A stretch of DNA of 64,000 nucleotides from Chrysoperla carnea (GCF_905475395.1 NC_058341.1:35789501-35853500); one strand, 5' to 3'. Shown: positions 23,897 through 36,582, counted from the first letter of the stretch. A program made the numbers and translations. Notes: generated from the letters alone by a model not told the origin.

Positions 23897-24719
23897 ATAT
23901 ATATACATACAATTTAAAAAGGTAATATCAGTGAGAAAATTATATTAACCTAATGAATAAATAAATTTAACTTATTCCAAAATAAATGCGTATTCAAATT
24001 AATTTAATTGATTTGCAAAAAATCATATTAATAAATTCATTAAAAAAAAAATTAAAGTTTATACTTATCCGGGATTTGAGTGAGAAAACCGAATAAGTAT
24101 AAACCGACAACACATCCTTCTAAACCGAAACACATTAAGTCATTCGGATACAGTGTAGTAATAACTATTCATAGACCCTATTTATTAAGAATTTTTTGCT
24201 TCTATTATAAAATGTTCTATTACAAATATCAGGTTTTTCCTCGGTTTTACTACATTTATGTTGTTGTAAAACTGTCTCTTGTATGAAAAGTTTTCTTACA
24301 GATTTCACATGATTAATAATTTTTTTTTCTACTGTAAATGATTAATAAAATGATTATCATTACATGTGATGAGTGTTTATGTGACTTAGATGTGTTGTAA
24401 TTGTTGCGATTTTAACGAAATCAAGTATATATTAATAATATACTCAGATAAAAACTTTTAATCGTTTTCCTTAAAATGTGGTTTGATAAAACAGTTCCTA
24501 CGATTCTGAAAAAACCATATTTACTCAAAGAGTTGTTTTTGAAATTATAAATAGTAAAATAGGAAAATGAATCTAATTTCGCCTTAAACCTTGGTTAAAT
24601 TGTTTTTTTTGACGTCACGTAAATAACAAAAGATATTCACTTTGATATTCCTATATTATAACATACTATAAAATTTGCACCTAATTAACGCCCTCGTGGG
24701 TAAACAGTGATGTATACAA

Positions 24720-25100
24720 AAAAATGTTTCAAACAAAAGTTTTTTATTTTTTTATAAGCAACATTTTTTACATTTAAATTTTTGTTCTATCTCTAACGGT
24801 TTACAAGATGGGTCCTACGGACCCAAGACCCAATTGACCTATGATGCTCATTTACGAACTTGACCTGACTTTTTACGTCCTAAGTACGCTGTAAAAATTT
24901 CAAATCGATATCTTTTTTCGTTTTTGAGTTATCGTGTCCACAGACGGACGGACGGACGGACAACCGGAAATGGATTAATTAGGTGATTCTATGAACACCT
25001 ATACCAAAATTTTGTTCGTGGCATCAATATTTTTAAGCGTTACAAACTTGGGACGAAACTTAATATACTATGTATATTTCATATATACATGGTATAATAA
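24720..25100 (+). repeat. Dispersed repeat with GGAC run
   Basis: It contains a TTTTTCGTTTTTGAGTTATC word followed by GTGTCCACAGACGGAC, a (GGAC) run and AGGTGATTCTATGAACACC. Similar tails are, from memory, common dispersed repeats in insect genomes. There is no coding sequence and the family is unassigned. Confidence 0.5.
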
Positions 25101-25549
25101 TAAAGGGTGTCCCAAGATTAACGTCTGATTCGAACTTCTTGCGTTAATTTTTGAACATTCCTTTAAAAAAATTTTCTTATAAATACTACTAAGTAAACCA
25201 TAGAAATAAAAAGACAGCGAACGCTAGCCCGTAAGTGGATGCGATATACAAAGCGAGAGAAAAGACTGCCAGTAAGTTCCCCTGCGTCCTTGTCTAATAC
25301 ATATACTTACACTTACTAATACATATAATAAGTATATATGTACATATGATTATGACAAGGGCATAGGGAAACTCATTAACAGTCTTCTTTAAATTCCCAC
25401 CCCGACAGAATAGTGATTTATGACCTATGTATAATTGACGTAATTTATAGCAAGTGGGCGGGTTATATAGATAATTTAAAGTATAAAAAGAGTGGAAAAT
25501 TTTTAACATCAGGAAAAATTTTCAAGTTTAATTTAAAAGTAAAAATGTT

Positions 25550-25620
25550 AACCACACCAATATACGAACCAGCGTACCTTGGTTTTAAAGCCTAGTGCTC
25601 TACACACACAGCCATCCGGA
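25550..25620 (-). repeat. tRNA-like SINE head (type 1)
   Basis: B-box complement ACGAACC and the GCTGTGTGTGTAGAGCAC region on the minus strand, as in the family. Confidence 0.65.
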
Positions 25621-26010
25621 TTTTTAGTATACACATAATTAACTTAATGCTTACCTTTACTAAATAATTAATTAATTGATAATTTTGTTCTGAAAGAAAA
25701 AAAAGGATAGAAAATTAAAAAATAAAACAAAATTTAAAATACATAACAATTTTTATTTATTTATAAAACAAACAAAAAAGGTTTAAATTTTCATGAAAAA
25801 TCATATTGAACATTTTCGTAAAACAAATTAACAGAGATTCAATTCTTTCTCAGACATTCTTTCTTATTAGATATTATATTTTCAAACAAAATTCCGTTCT
25901 GTATGATTTGATAGAGCAATATTTTTGTCATTTATTATATGAATTTAAATATAAAAAAAAGGAAAATTTAAACATCGGGAAAAATTCATTTAATTTAAAG
26001 GAAAAATATT

Positions 26011-26082
26011 TACCACACCAGGATACGAACCAGCGTACTTTTGTTTCATAAGCAAGTGCTATACCCACACAACCACCCATCT
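26011..26082 (-). repeat. tRNA-like SINE head (type 1)
   Basis: The minus strand reads GTGTGGGTATAGCACTTGC and GGTTCGTATCCTGG, the least diverged head of the family here. Confidence 0.7.
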
Positions 26083-26790
26083 TATATAGAAAGATATAAT
26101 TAACTTAATACTTACCTTTACTAAATAATTAATTAATTGATAATACTTCAATATACTCTAAAAATGGAAGAGTTATCATGCAAATCGAAAATACAAGCCT
26201 TACCTCATAAATATAATATTTTTAAAGGAGCTCTAATGAACATTGTTACCCTAATATAATAAAAATGAAGTATAATCCCCTTAATTCCATTTAGTTGGTG
26301 TAAAAGTAAAAGTTCTTAGTTGTTTTTAGTAATCAAGTAAAAGTATTAAATTGTTGACCGAGTAAATAGGAAACAAATAAAGCAAACGCCATTAAATAAT
26401 AAAAGTCGATAAAAAGTTTATTAAATATTTATTACATAAATATTTTTAGTAATAAAGTTTAAGTAGTATTGTTAACAGAGTAAATAGAAAACAAATCAAG
26501 CAAATGTTATTAACGAATCAAAGTCGAATATAAGAAATTACTACTTAATACGTGAGTTTAAGTCGTGTGGCTATTCAAAGCTGATTAACTATCAATACAA
26601 TTTAGAAATACTTTTAAATAAAAAAAATAACAACATATTTGAAGATGGTAGAACTATAGTGATCCAAGTAACTTTTTTTATATCTGTGAGAAAATAAAAT
26701 AAAGTGGTTTTAGCTTTAAGTAAATTAATGATTAGTATTTATGGAAAATTGAATAATGGAAAAATAATATTCTATAAAATAATTTTATTT

Positions 26791-27187
26791 AAGGATGTAT
26801 GAGCCTGTATAATCAAGTAATTTCAGGTAAACAAATAGAAAAATAATGTATATTTTCAATTTTGATAGTGAATCATGCTATAACTTGACGATATAAGACG
26901 AAAAGTAAGAATAAAATTTCTAGATCATTGGCATTATTTTCAAAATATTAATAATTGAAAATTTTCTTTAATTATTCTAAGACAGTTATCTAAAAATTTT
27001 ATTCTTGTTTTTCGTCTACATTAATGAAGTTATAATGTAATTCATCATCAAAGTTGAAAGTTAGATAAAAATAATTTCAAACCTAAATCTACCCTACTCG
27101 TACATCTATTATTTGGATGGACACAGTTGATTTTGGATGGAGAAATTTTTTTGTTTGTTTTCATTCGTTCCATGCTCATACATCCTT
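26791..27187. mobile_element. Palindromic MITE-like element
   Basis: Exact terminal inverted repeat AAGGATGTATGAGC (26791-26804 and 27174-27187). Long inner arms lie at about 26853-26927 and 26989-27060, sharing GACGAAAA and AAGAATAAAATTT. A weaker outer pair, GTGATCCAAGTA, lies near 26660 and 27360. About 400 bp, non-coding. Confidence 0.8.
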
Positions 27188-27449
27188 AAAAATGACATTA
27201 GTTTTTATATATTAAAAATCAAATAATTCTGGAAGAGGTTGGAATTTCTCGGAGTCAATGGTGAAAAATTCTACTGGGATGAGTGTGGCATGGAACAATT
27301 ACGAAAAAATACATTTTTTTCTTGCACATATCTAAATATTCTACGTTATAAAAAATTATACTTGGATCACAATAACTCTATCTCTAGAACTATTAGAATA
27401 TTTATATTTTGATTGTACTGGAGTAAATCTAAGCAAAAAAAGGCTGTTA

Positions 27450-29435
27450 TATGGATTAAAAGTTCGAGCAGCGAAACTTTGGGGTTTTTCTTTTCACATC
27501 AAAATAAGTATTTTTTGAAATTTTTTACTTTCCCGGAGTGGTGCAACATGTTTAAAAAACAAAATGGCGTCAAAAATGAAATTTTTTTCAGAAATTTTAT
27601 CATTTTTATTTTATATTCGCAAAAATAGACATCGGTGCATATCCAAATTTGGTAGGTTTGTAGTCCATGTTAAGAACTACTCCTCATAATTTTTTGGTGG
27701 GGTTTCGTCCCTTCCCCTCCCAGTTATATATATATGTATACATACATATGGTAAAACAGTTCATTTGACTATAACTTGAAAAATATTCGATTGATTTTAA
27801 TGAAACTAATATCAATAGTAGGTTTTATTACTTACAACTTTCGGTTAAAATTTTAGCGAAATCCGTTAAATAGTTCGGCCAAAATTTCCAATTTAGGTAA
27901 TTGTTTAAAATGGCTGCCATTTTATGCCATTTTGTCCTACGAGGTTAAATTTTTTTTTAAATTGTAACATTTTTTATTATCTTTCGATTTTATAATAAGT
28001 GGCTTACCCGTAAAATGACCTCTTGATCCATATTTTTGCGAAAAACGGAAAATTTAACACTTTCTGGAAATAATTGTTTGGGGGGTGTATGGACTGGCTT
28101 TGCGGGGTGTTTTTTGCTTTGGCATGAGAAAACTATTTTTAAAAGAGGTCTATATGGTTTAAAGCAAAATTTTTAAGTTTTAACCCCCGCGCTGTAAGGG
28201 GGAAGGGGTTTATGAAATAAATGTATCTTAAAAGATTTTAAAAAGAGGTCAAAATAGTTTAAAATGCTAAAGTAACCCAAAATTTTAGATGCTTTTATTA
28301 ATATAGCACTTTTTACACCCTCCACCCCTTCCCCTCCCGCTTTCATATTTTTTGCAAATTCAAAATTTTTATGACGTATAAAGGGGTTTTGGGGGTCGCT
28401 GATCTCGAACTTTTGGCCCAAATAAGTACACCCCCTAAAAATATTACAATTGTTTTTGATAATCTATTGCAAAATTCGAGATCAGCGACCCCAAAAACCC
28501 CTTTATACGTCATAAAAATTTTGAATTTGCAAAAAATATGAAAGCGGGAGGGGAAGGGGTGGAGGGTGTAAAAAGTGCTATATTAATAAAAGCATCTAAA
28601 ATTTTGGGTTACTTTAGCATTTTAAACTATTTTGACATTCTTTTTAAAATCTTTTAAGATACATTTATTTCATAAACCCCTTCCCCCTTACAGCGCGGGG
28701 GTTAAAACTTAAAAATTTTGCTTTAAACCATATAGACCTCTTTTAAAAATAGTTTTCTCATGCCAAAGCAAAAAACACCCCCCAAAGCCAGTCCATACAC
28801 CCCCCAAACAATTATTTCCAGAAAGTGTTAAATTTTCCGTTTTTCGCAAAAATATGGATCAAGAGGTCATTTTACGGGTAAGCCACTTATTATAAAATCG
28901 AAAGATAATAAAAAATGCTACAATTTAAAAAAAAATTTAACCTCGTAGGACAAAATGGCATAAAATGGCAGCCATTTTAAACAATTACCTAAATTGGAAA
29001 TTTTGGCCGAACTATTTAACGGATTTCGCTAAAATTTTAACCGAAAGTTGTAAGTAATAAAACCTACTATTGATATTAGTTTCATTAAAATCAATCGAAT
29101 ATTTTTCAAGTTATAGTCAAATGAACTGTTTTACCATATGTATGTATACATATATATATAACTGGGAGGGGAAGGGACGAAACCCCACCAAAAAATTATG
29201 AGGAGTAGTTCTTAACATGGACTACAAACCTACCAAATTTGGATATGCACCGATGTCTATTTTTGCGAATATAAAATAAAAATGATAAAATTTCTGAAAA
29301 AAATTTCATTTTTGACGCCATTTTGTTTTTTAAACATGTTGCACCACTCCGGGAAAGTAAAAAATTTCAAAAAATACTTATTTTGATGTGAAAAGAAAAA
29401 CCCCAAAGTTTCGCTGCTCGAACTTTTAATCCATA
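27450..29435. repeat. Near-perfect 2-kb inverted repeat (arms ~0.97 kb)
   Basis: The left arm, 27450 to about 28413, is repeated in reverse complement from about 28471 to 29435 around a spacer near 57 nt. By eye only a handful of substitutions and a small indel separate the arms, for example one base in the ACTGGCTTTG[C/G]GGGGTG segment. It contains no convincing ORF; the open frames are shadows of the palindrome. No terminal duplication is obvious at the edges. It ends about 200 bp before the first ionotropic receptor gene. It is either a foldback-type element or a recent inverted duplication. If transcribed it would form a long hairpin RNA. Confidence 0.93.
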
Positions 29436-31530
29436 CACAAGGCGTAATTTCACTCTACTATTGATGATTTTTTGTAATGTATTTGATTAGCCTAACGGCA
29501 GGTCAATTTTATTATTATTAATAACTCTATCAAACTAATTTATTATTAGATCAATCGTATTATTAAAAATAATCATTCAATTTTAAGTTTATGGAAATAT
29601 TAAGAAATTTACGTGAGCTAAATTCGAAGCTCACAGTTTGAAAATGGACAATGTAGAAACACTTTTAAATATAATCATAAAAACATATTTATTAAATCAA
29701 TCGTATTGTACAGTTTTTATTTCAAATAATAATTCAAATAATTTTAATTTTAATTTAATGGTGCCTGTAATTACAATTAAATCAACATCAATTAACGACG
29801 ACATCACATCTAAATATTACCATGATTTTGATCAAGCAATTTTAAAATCACTTGATCGTGGATGCGATTCATTTATTATTTATAATTCTAACGTTCAACA
29901 TTTTCTTAAAAGTATTGATTTAAACATACAACTTTCGTTTCATAAAATCGGTAACCGAAAGTTTATTTATATTTTTAATTACATTGATGTTAATATAACG
30001 TTAATTAATGATATTCTATCACCGAAAATAATAAAGTCTATACCAGATTGTATAATTATTTATCCAGATAATTTAATTACTAATACTTATAATTCGAGTC
30101 CATTTTATGTCGAACAAAGTTATAAAATCGTTACTCGCGAAATGAATGATCCACATCTGATTTTATTGGATTATTGGTTCACAAATAATCAAACTTTTTT
30201 GCTTAATAATTATTTATTTCCTTTGAAAGCTCAAAATTTGTATAAAACACCGGTTAGTGTAGCATTAATACCAACCTTACCACCGTACATATTCATTGAG
30301 AGTAAGTTTTAAAATGAATGTTGTAATAAGAAAGGCTCAAATGTTCACTGATCAATTTTGTTGAATTTTCCTAACTTTCGCGGACAGTTAATTCCTATAA
30401 AAGTATAGTAAAAAACTAAAACGTACCACTCGAAACTCGAGAAAAAAAAATTGTTGAAATTGTAGAGTAAAAAACAGGTGACAGGAATTGATGACAAATA
30501 TTTTCAAAAGCTAAAGATTTTCGAAAAAAGTGTCAGTTTCTTTATGAGGATCAACAATTTAAAGTGTTTTTCTATCTCTTACCTTTTAGGATCTTAATTG
30601 ATTATTGAAGAAACTCGTAGAATTAGATTCAATCTGATGTCAGAAGTCAGAACATGAAATTCCCCATCAAACTAAGCAACTTTTGCTTAAGTTATTTTTT
30701 GATTGGTTCCCTACAAAACGAGCTATTAGTCATAATGGATGAAAATGGTCCACCTGTATATTTGGCTATAGACAAAAACCGCTTCATTGAGCCTGTAAAA
30801 TTGTCATTTTAAACAAGCCATAGTTTTATATTTTCAAGTTAAAGTATTGGATTATTATTCTTTAAGAGGCTTGTAAATCGTTTTTTCTCGCTTCGCAAAT
30901 ATCACGTGAACTCAATATATAAAATTTTAGCCCTAATCTTGGAATCTGCAATAAAAAAAATGTATGGCTATAAACTATTAGTTAAAAAATACAAATGGCT
31001 AGATAATGAGCCCTTCAAGTTAGAAAAAAATTTGCCCAATAGCTGAATGAACACATATGAGCCTCTCCATGTTAGAATTTTTTTTAAAAGTAAGTTTATC
31101 CATAGAAGATGTAATTGTCTATCCAAATAAACAATCAGAAACAATTATCGACGGTATTGAAGTACGTATTCTTCGTGAATATGCTAATCGATTTAACATT
31201 ACATTAAATTTTACAATGGAGCCGGAATTATGGGGATATATATTTCCAAATCGAACTGGAATTGGTTTACTTGGAAAAATGCTAGAAAATAGATTGGATA
31301 TTTGTCTTGGTAATGCAATGCATTTCAATAAAATGCCAAGTTTTTACTTGAATTTTTTGAAACAGGTGCTTGGTTTCACTGGATTGTAATGGATAAGTAT
31401 CTGCAATTCTCCGTTGACACAATATTTTCTCAACTTACATGCTTGGTGCCTATACCTGAGTAATTAATAAATTTTATTATTATTTTAAATTTATATAAAT
31501 TGGGTGATCTAGTCGTAATAATAAATATTT

Positions 31531-31748
31531 AAAAAAATAAACCGACTTCGTCAAATAAAATCTGAAAAGAAAGAAATAAGCCCAGTAGTTTACACAACGA
31601 CTTTAACAGTTGAGACCCATTATTGCGAAGATTTGAGCCGGTCTAGATTTTAATGGACCCGGCTGTTAAAGTCGCTATGTAAAGAACTGAACTTGTTTCT
31701 TTCTTTCAGAATTATTTGACGCAGTCGATGTTTCTGATATTTTTTTTA
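31531..31748. mobile_element. Small MITE in receptor 1 intron 3
   Basis: Inverted ends share GACTTCGTCAAATAA or GACTGCGTCAAATAA and GAAAGAAA. The centre (AACAGTTGAGACCCATT) matches the element at 9421-9612. It is absent from the paralogue, so it was inserted after duplication or lost there. Confidence 0.75.
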
Positions 31749-34154
31749 TTAGTAATTTTATAATATTTTTTTATTATATAAATTTTTATGCCAATTTATT
31801 ATTCCTAATTAAACTTTACACATAACTTATATACTTATATTTGTGTGACCCCCTTTAAATTTCTTTTATTTTGGTACCCTAGTACTAACCCCTCAAGCTC
31901 TAACCCTCTTTAATATTGAATGAAATGAAATTTTCTATCCGGCGTACTGTTTTCGAACTACAAGCAAAAAACTGAGAAAGTACAAAAATTTCGCAGTTAT
32001 TTGGCTCCCAAAAGTTCTACACACCTTCTGAAATAACGCGAACTCGGATTACACGCATTAAGGACCAAAAGCTTACTATAAATTAATTCTTCAAAAATTT
32101 TTTGCCTATTAGCCTTTTTCAAAATACCTATGTATTTCTATGATTTTATCAAAATTTAAAGAGCCTATTTATTACAAATATAGTCATCCTACATTATACA
32201 TAAGTTATTTAGTAAATTTTTGTCTATATTTAGAGGGCCTATTCTTGTAGAGTTTAAATCATGTAGAAAATTGGGAGATCTTAATGTTCAAAAAAACCAA
32301 ATTATTGTGAATATTTCGGTAAATGTACGTTTTTCGTTTTAAAAGTTTGGTACCACCATCAAGTACCGGGTGGTCCACCAGGTACTTGAAAACCAATTGA
32401 TAGAAATGAGCGTACATTTGAATTAATTAATAAATTCTATTACGTAGGGGTACGATTTAGTAAGGAGCTTCTTTGTGCTTCTCAATATCGATTTTAAATT
32501 ATAAAATTCTCTTAAATGTAATGGTCACTAATCGAACATATTTAATGTTTCAGACATGGTAGCAAATTGCGACTTCTTATAAACATTTTTTCATTTCCAC
32601 TATGGGTCTCGTTACTTTTTTCGCTTTTATTATTAGCTGTAACACTGAGTTTCATTAAATATCAAACATTTAATCAAGTTGATAAAACAAATTCTCTGAA
32701 TGAAAAATTCAACGACATTTCTTATTCGTTTTTCGTTATTTATCGTTTATTTTTATCCCAATCATTACCTGATTGGTTATTAAATCAATTGATAAAATTA
32801 TCTACACGCTTTTTATTAACATTGATTTTATTCGAAGCAATAGTTATGTGCTCAGCATATGTTGGAGGTTTATCAGCGATTTTAACAGTACCAAGATATG
32901 AAAGGGCAATTCAAACAAGACAAGATTTAATTGAAAGTAAAATGGAATGAGGAGCGAATGATTTTTCTTGGCTTGGTGCAATTAATCAGTCGAAAAATGT
33001 ATTGCTCAATTTTTGTAATCGATTTTAATGAGTAACTAAAAATTAATGATATAATGAATTTTATAATTTTAGCCGCAGGATATCGAGTTGGTAAAAACGT
33101 TTAGAGTTTACGATGACGATAAATTAAGAAATCTTCCTCTAAAATCTTTTGCTTATCTTATAGACGAGATAAACAGTGGTAATAATTGAATGCAATAAAT
33201 ATTACATAATTTTGTTATTCTACACGCAACCAATATGACACGAACAACCCATGAAAAACATTGTTTTCAGTTTTGAACTATTTTCATTAATAACAATCCT
33301 GTACAATCGCCCCAAACATACATTATAAAATGGGAAAATAGATTGTTTTCAAGGCTGAAATACAGTTGAAAAAGACTGTTTTTGTATTTTCTGAATTTTC
33401 AATTTCGGAAAATGGATTTAGGAAATTCGGAAAAACGGTCTACTTTACAAAAAAACATAACAAAAGACGTTTTATGCATAAAATGAACCAAAAAACTAAT
33501 TTAATTTTTATATCATTTTTTTGGGAAACTTTTACGTCGAATAATCTTCGGAAATTTACTTCAACATATGTACAAAAAACAGTGTAACTTGCAGTCATGG
33601 ACATTCAATGGCTCCGAAAAGTGACTTGTCACCAAGAATATATTAATTAGATATTAAATATTATTATTATAAATTCATTATGTGCACACTGTTTGCATGT
33701 ATTGTTTATCTGTACTTTATATATGTTTACCTGTACTTTATTCCTACATCGATTAGTCTTTGAGTGATCGTAACAAACGTTAAATAAACTTCAATTACAT
33801 ATTTTTGATTTTTATCAAAAATTTTTTACTGTAAAATTTGTTTTTAATTTCACAGGTGTGTATGCAGTCCCTAGTTATGTACCAAGGGATTTTATTGAAA
33901 ATTTTCAATTAATGAGTGAACCTATACACTTTGGAGGAATCCACACTATTTTTCAAAAAAGCTCACCATTTATTAACGAGTTTAATAAAATCGTTTATAG
34001 ATTACGTGATACTGGAGTTCTACTTCATATTCAACAAGAAGTAATTTGTATGGATAAAAAAGGCGCACACGCTATTCACTATTAGTTCTTTTCATTAAAA
34101 CATTATCAAAATTCTTAATATTCAATTTCGACCTCAATCTTCTCCAGTTGCTTT

Positions 34155-34276
34155 TAAGGTATTTCCAGCATGAAAGCACTTATTGTCAATAGATTTGGCC
34201 TATTTCTTTCACAGACTCAGTGGATTTTACCATAGTTTTAACATAGGAACTGCAAATACCATGCTGGAAATACGTT
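34155..34276. repeat. Short inverted repeat in receptor 1 intron 6
   Basis: GTATTTCCAGCATG at 34159-34172 and its complement at 34259-34272, with about 86 bp between. MITE-like. Confidence 0.6.
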
Positions 34277-35439
34277 AATAGATACAATAGAAACACTTTG
34301 CTTTGTATCAATAATTTCGTTGCAGCCAATAGTTATTCAATTTTGAAATCGACTTCAAAATATAATTGTTCAGAAAGAAATTATTTCAAGAAGTATTTGT
34401 TTTAAATTTATTGAATACATTTTAATGAAAATAAAGGAATGTAAAAGATGCCTGCATTAGCGTTTGCTCCTTTTTTACTCGAATTATAAAATTTTAGCTT
34501 AGAATAAATTTTGTCTATATAGAAGTTTTTTTTTTTTTTAGATAAAATTAAAGTACTTAAATTATTCAGTACAATTTCATTTAAAAACCAAAGGACGTAT
34601 AAACGATAATACAATACAATTATTAACCCCAGTTACTTTTAACGACTTAGAAAGTGTGTTTATGTTATGGTGTTTAGGAATATTGATTTCTTTTATTGGA
34701 TTTTTATTTGAAATATATAAAAGTCGAAAAAATACGCTTAGGTAATAATTCAAAAATATACATCGCAAACGATTTATGCTAATAAAAAGTAATTCGAAAC
34801 AATAACGTCTAGTTTAATTTAGTTAATTCATACCTTTCGTTTTCTGATCTTCCTATTTTTTTTTCTAAGTCACTACAGTAAGTTCCTGTAGTCACCATTT
34901 AAATTTTTTAAAGAAATAAATAGGTAGGTTATAAATACATTTTAATTATTTTTTGTTGTTAATTAATTATGTTGAATTAAATTTGCTTCAATATAAGATA
35001 ATGCATCAGATCTCAGTTTACTTATACTATATCATTACGAATTCGAAATATTGGTCCGAGAGATACGCAGGTAAAATTCTTGTGATCGTACTTCCAAACT
35101 TTAAAAAACCAGTGCATCAATGTGATTTACTTTTACAAAATTTTCACTATTTATTAGGATGCATCAAAATATACGATTCTCCCATCATTAATTTAATTAT
35201 TTATTTGATAAAAGTTGTACAGCAAATGAAAACAAGTCTAAATAAACATAATTCGTATATATGTTTAGAATAGAAATTTAAATGAATATACATCTTCAGT
35301 ATCTAATTGTGTATTGGTACCATTTAGGAAACAAGGTAAAATTTAAAAAAACAAAAATAACCTCTATAATTAATTCCAAATATTGTATAAAATTGATTTG
35401 ATCAAGTAGTAAAATGATCGTAGTTTTGAAAATATTTAT

Positions 35440-35760
35440 AAACGTTTGGAGTACGAAATCTTAAATTCGTGCTTAAAACATATCTAAGAACATTCTCCAT
35501 TAAATTACCATTTTCCTTAAAGCCTTCTTCAAACTGAATCAATTTTGAAGATCATCGCCTATTTTTTAGTATTTTCGTGTACGGAACCCTAAACTCGCAC
35601 TTGAAACATAGCTAAGACACTCTCCATTAAATTATCTTTCAAACGGAACAAAAAAATAAAAATCGGTTCACCCATTTAGGCGCTACGATGCCACAGACAA
35701 ACATACACACAAAGCGATCAAACTTATAACACCCCTTTTTTTGGTTCGGGGGTTAAAAAA
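35440..35760 (+). repeat. Dispersed retroelement-like tail
   Basis: A CATAGCTAAGACA-type word and a CATTCTCCATTAAATTA or CACTCTCCATTAAATTA word each occur twice. It ends with GGCGCTACGATGCCACAGAC, ACTTATAACACCCC and GGTTCGGGGGTTAAAAAA. Similar endings are, from memory, widespread in insect retroelement tails. Family not assigned. Confidence 0.5.
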
Positions 35761-36504
35761 CTTATCTAATTTGACGTATTTATTTTTAAAATTTAACCGC
35801 CATATAATGTTGCAATTTTTGTACTTAGATTAAGGATCATTTATGAATTTAGGACCAGATTTAAAACCTCGCATAAAAACCGGTAATTATGTGAAAAACA
35901 AGCGGTACGCAATAGTCAGCCTAAAATCTAATTTTTTTAAGTTTCCAAGTTGATTGGATAATTATAATTGAGAGAAAAGCATATTTAAATTTCAAAAAGT
36001 TATGCGTACCTACATATAAATTCTTGAAATGTTCCCCTTCAACTATAGGTGTTCATCAAAGTCGGTAATAACTCTAGATATTCAACACCTAAAATGCTAT
36101 TCAAATGATTGTAAAATAATTATTTTTCATGGCGTGGGGTTTCAATTTTTTTTTTGATTACTATCAAATTAGTATAAATTGAAGGTTTATGTTATTACAA
36201 TATCATTTTTTTATATTTGATTATGTTAATGTTGGTATATAATTATTATAAACATGGGGTGACCTCAGCCTCCATATACAGACTATGTCGATTTTAATTG
36301 TATCTTTGGACGATACGAAGTAAACGATACCCCTGTTAACTTCTATATTCAGTGGGTCAATGTTGATCTGTCAGAAATTGATCAGAAAAAATTAATTAAG
36401 GCATGCTACCTATGCTTCGTCAGACGCATACTTGACTGTTTTCTATGCTGCGTCTGATGAGCACTGCTGTCATACTTGACTGTTAAAAAATAAAGTGAAG
36501 TAAA

Positions 36505-36582
36505 ATGAGTGATCGCGATATTCGACTACGCCTATTAATGCTAGAAGAAATTGGAGCAGAAGAAATTCTATTGGAACAGTGA
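36505..36582 (+). pseudogene. Possible transposon ORF remnant
   Basis: A 25-codon frame (MSDRDIRLRLLMLEEI start) followed at once by TGA and further broken sequence, embedded in repeated words such as CATACTTGACTGTT (twice just upstream). It looks like a decayed transposase start. The family is not assigned. Confidence 0.3.

Larger units (their letters stand above)
23380..24000 (-). repeat. Cluster of type 3 SINE copies
   Basis: Repeated blocks seen from the plus strand: ACTTACTCAGAAACAAA with AATGAAATTTGACG (also at 21305, diverged), CCTAATGAATAA or CCTAATGAAAAA (23490, 23738, 23950), and tRNA-like heads at 23615 and 23822. They appear to be several truncated minus-strand copies of one SINE family. 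Confidence 0.6.
25385..26150 (+). repeat. Composite repeat, two truncated copies
   Basis: 25385-25840 starts at TTCCCACCCCGACAGAATAG and runs through GTGGGCGGGTTATA, a type 1 head and the AT-rich tail. 25940-26150 repeats the head and the start of the tail. The box array is missing from both. Confidence 0.75.
29644..34745 (+). pseudogene. Divergent ionotropic receptor 1, one in-frame TGA
   Basis: Exons 29644-30301, 31106-31309, 31366-31459, 32554-32998, 33073-33178, 33856-34040, 34542-34745; 632 codons including the stop. Order: divergent N-terminal domain (exon 1); ligand-binding S1 (KDVIVYPNKQ, GIEVRILREYANRFNITLNF); TM1 (FSFPLWVSLLFSLLLLAVTL); pore and TM2 with SAYVGGLSAILT, the counterpart of the glutamate-receptor SYTANLAAFLT; S2 (GVYAVPSYVP, GGIHTIFQKSSPFINEFN); and TM3 (VFMLWCLGILISFIGF). 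Chemosensory IRs are ligand-gated cation channels of sensory neurons. All splice sites and phases match the paralogue at 37235. The sole lesion is TGA at 32948-32950, codon 451, where the paralogue has TGG in KMEWGAND. It truncates after TM2 and would remove S2 and TM3. It is a young pseudogene, a readthrough case or a base error. No N-terminal signal peptide is evident. Confidence 0.85.

Noticed and set aside
28173-28421. 82-codon minus-strand ORF inside the palindrome
   Set aside because: It has no homology that I recognise and exists only because the arm is open by chance.
36505-36582. Small functional gene before receptor 2
   Set aside because: The frame stops after 25 codons and the context is repetitive. 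Kept only as a possible transposon remnant.
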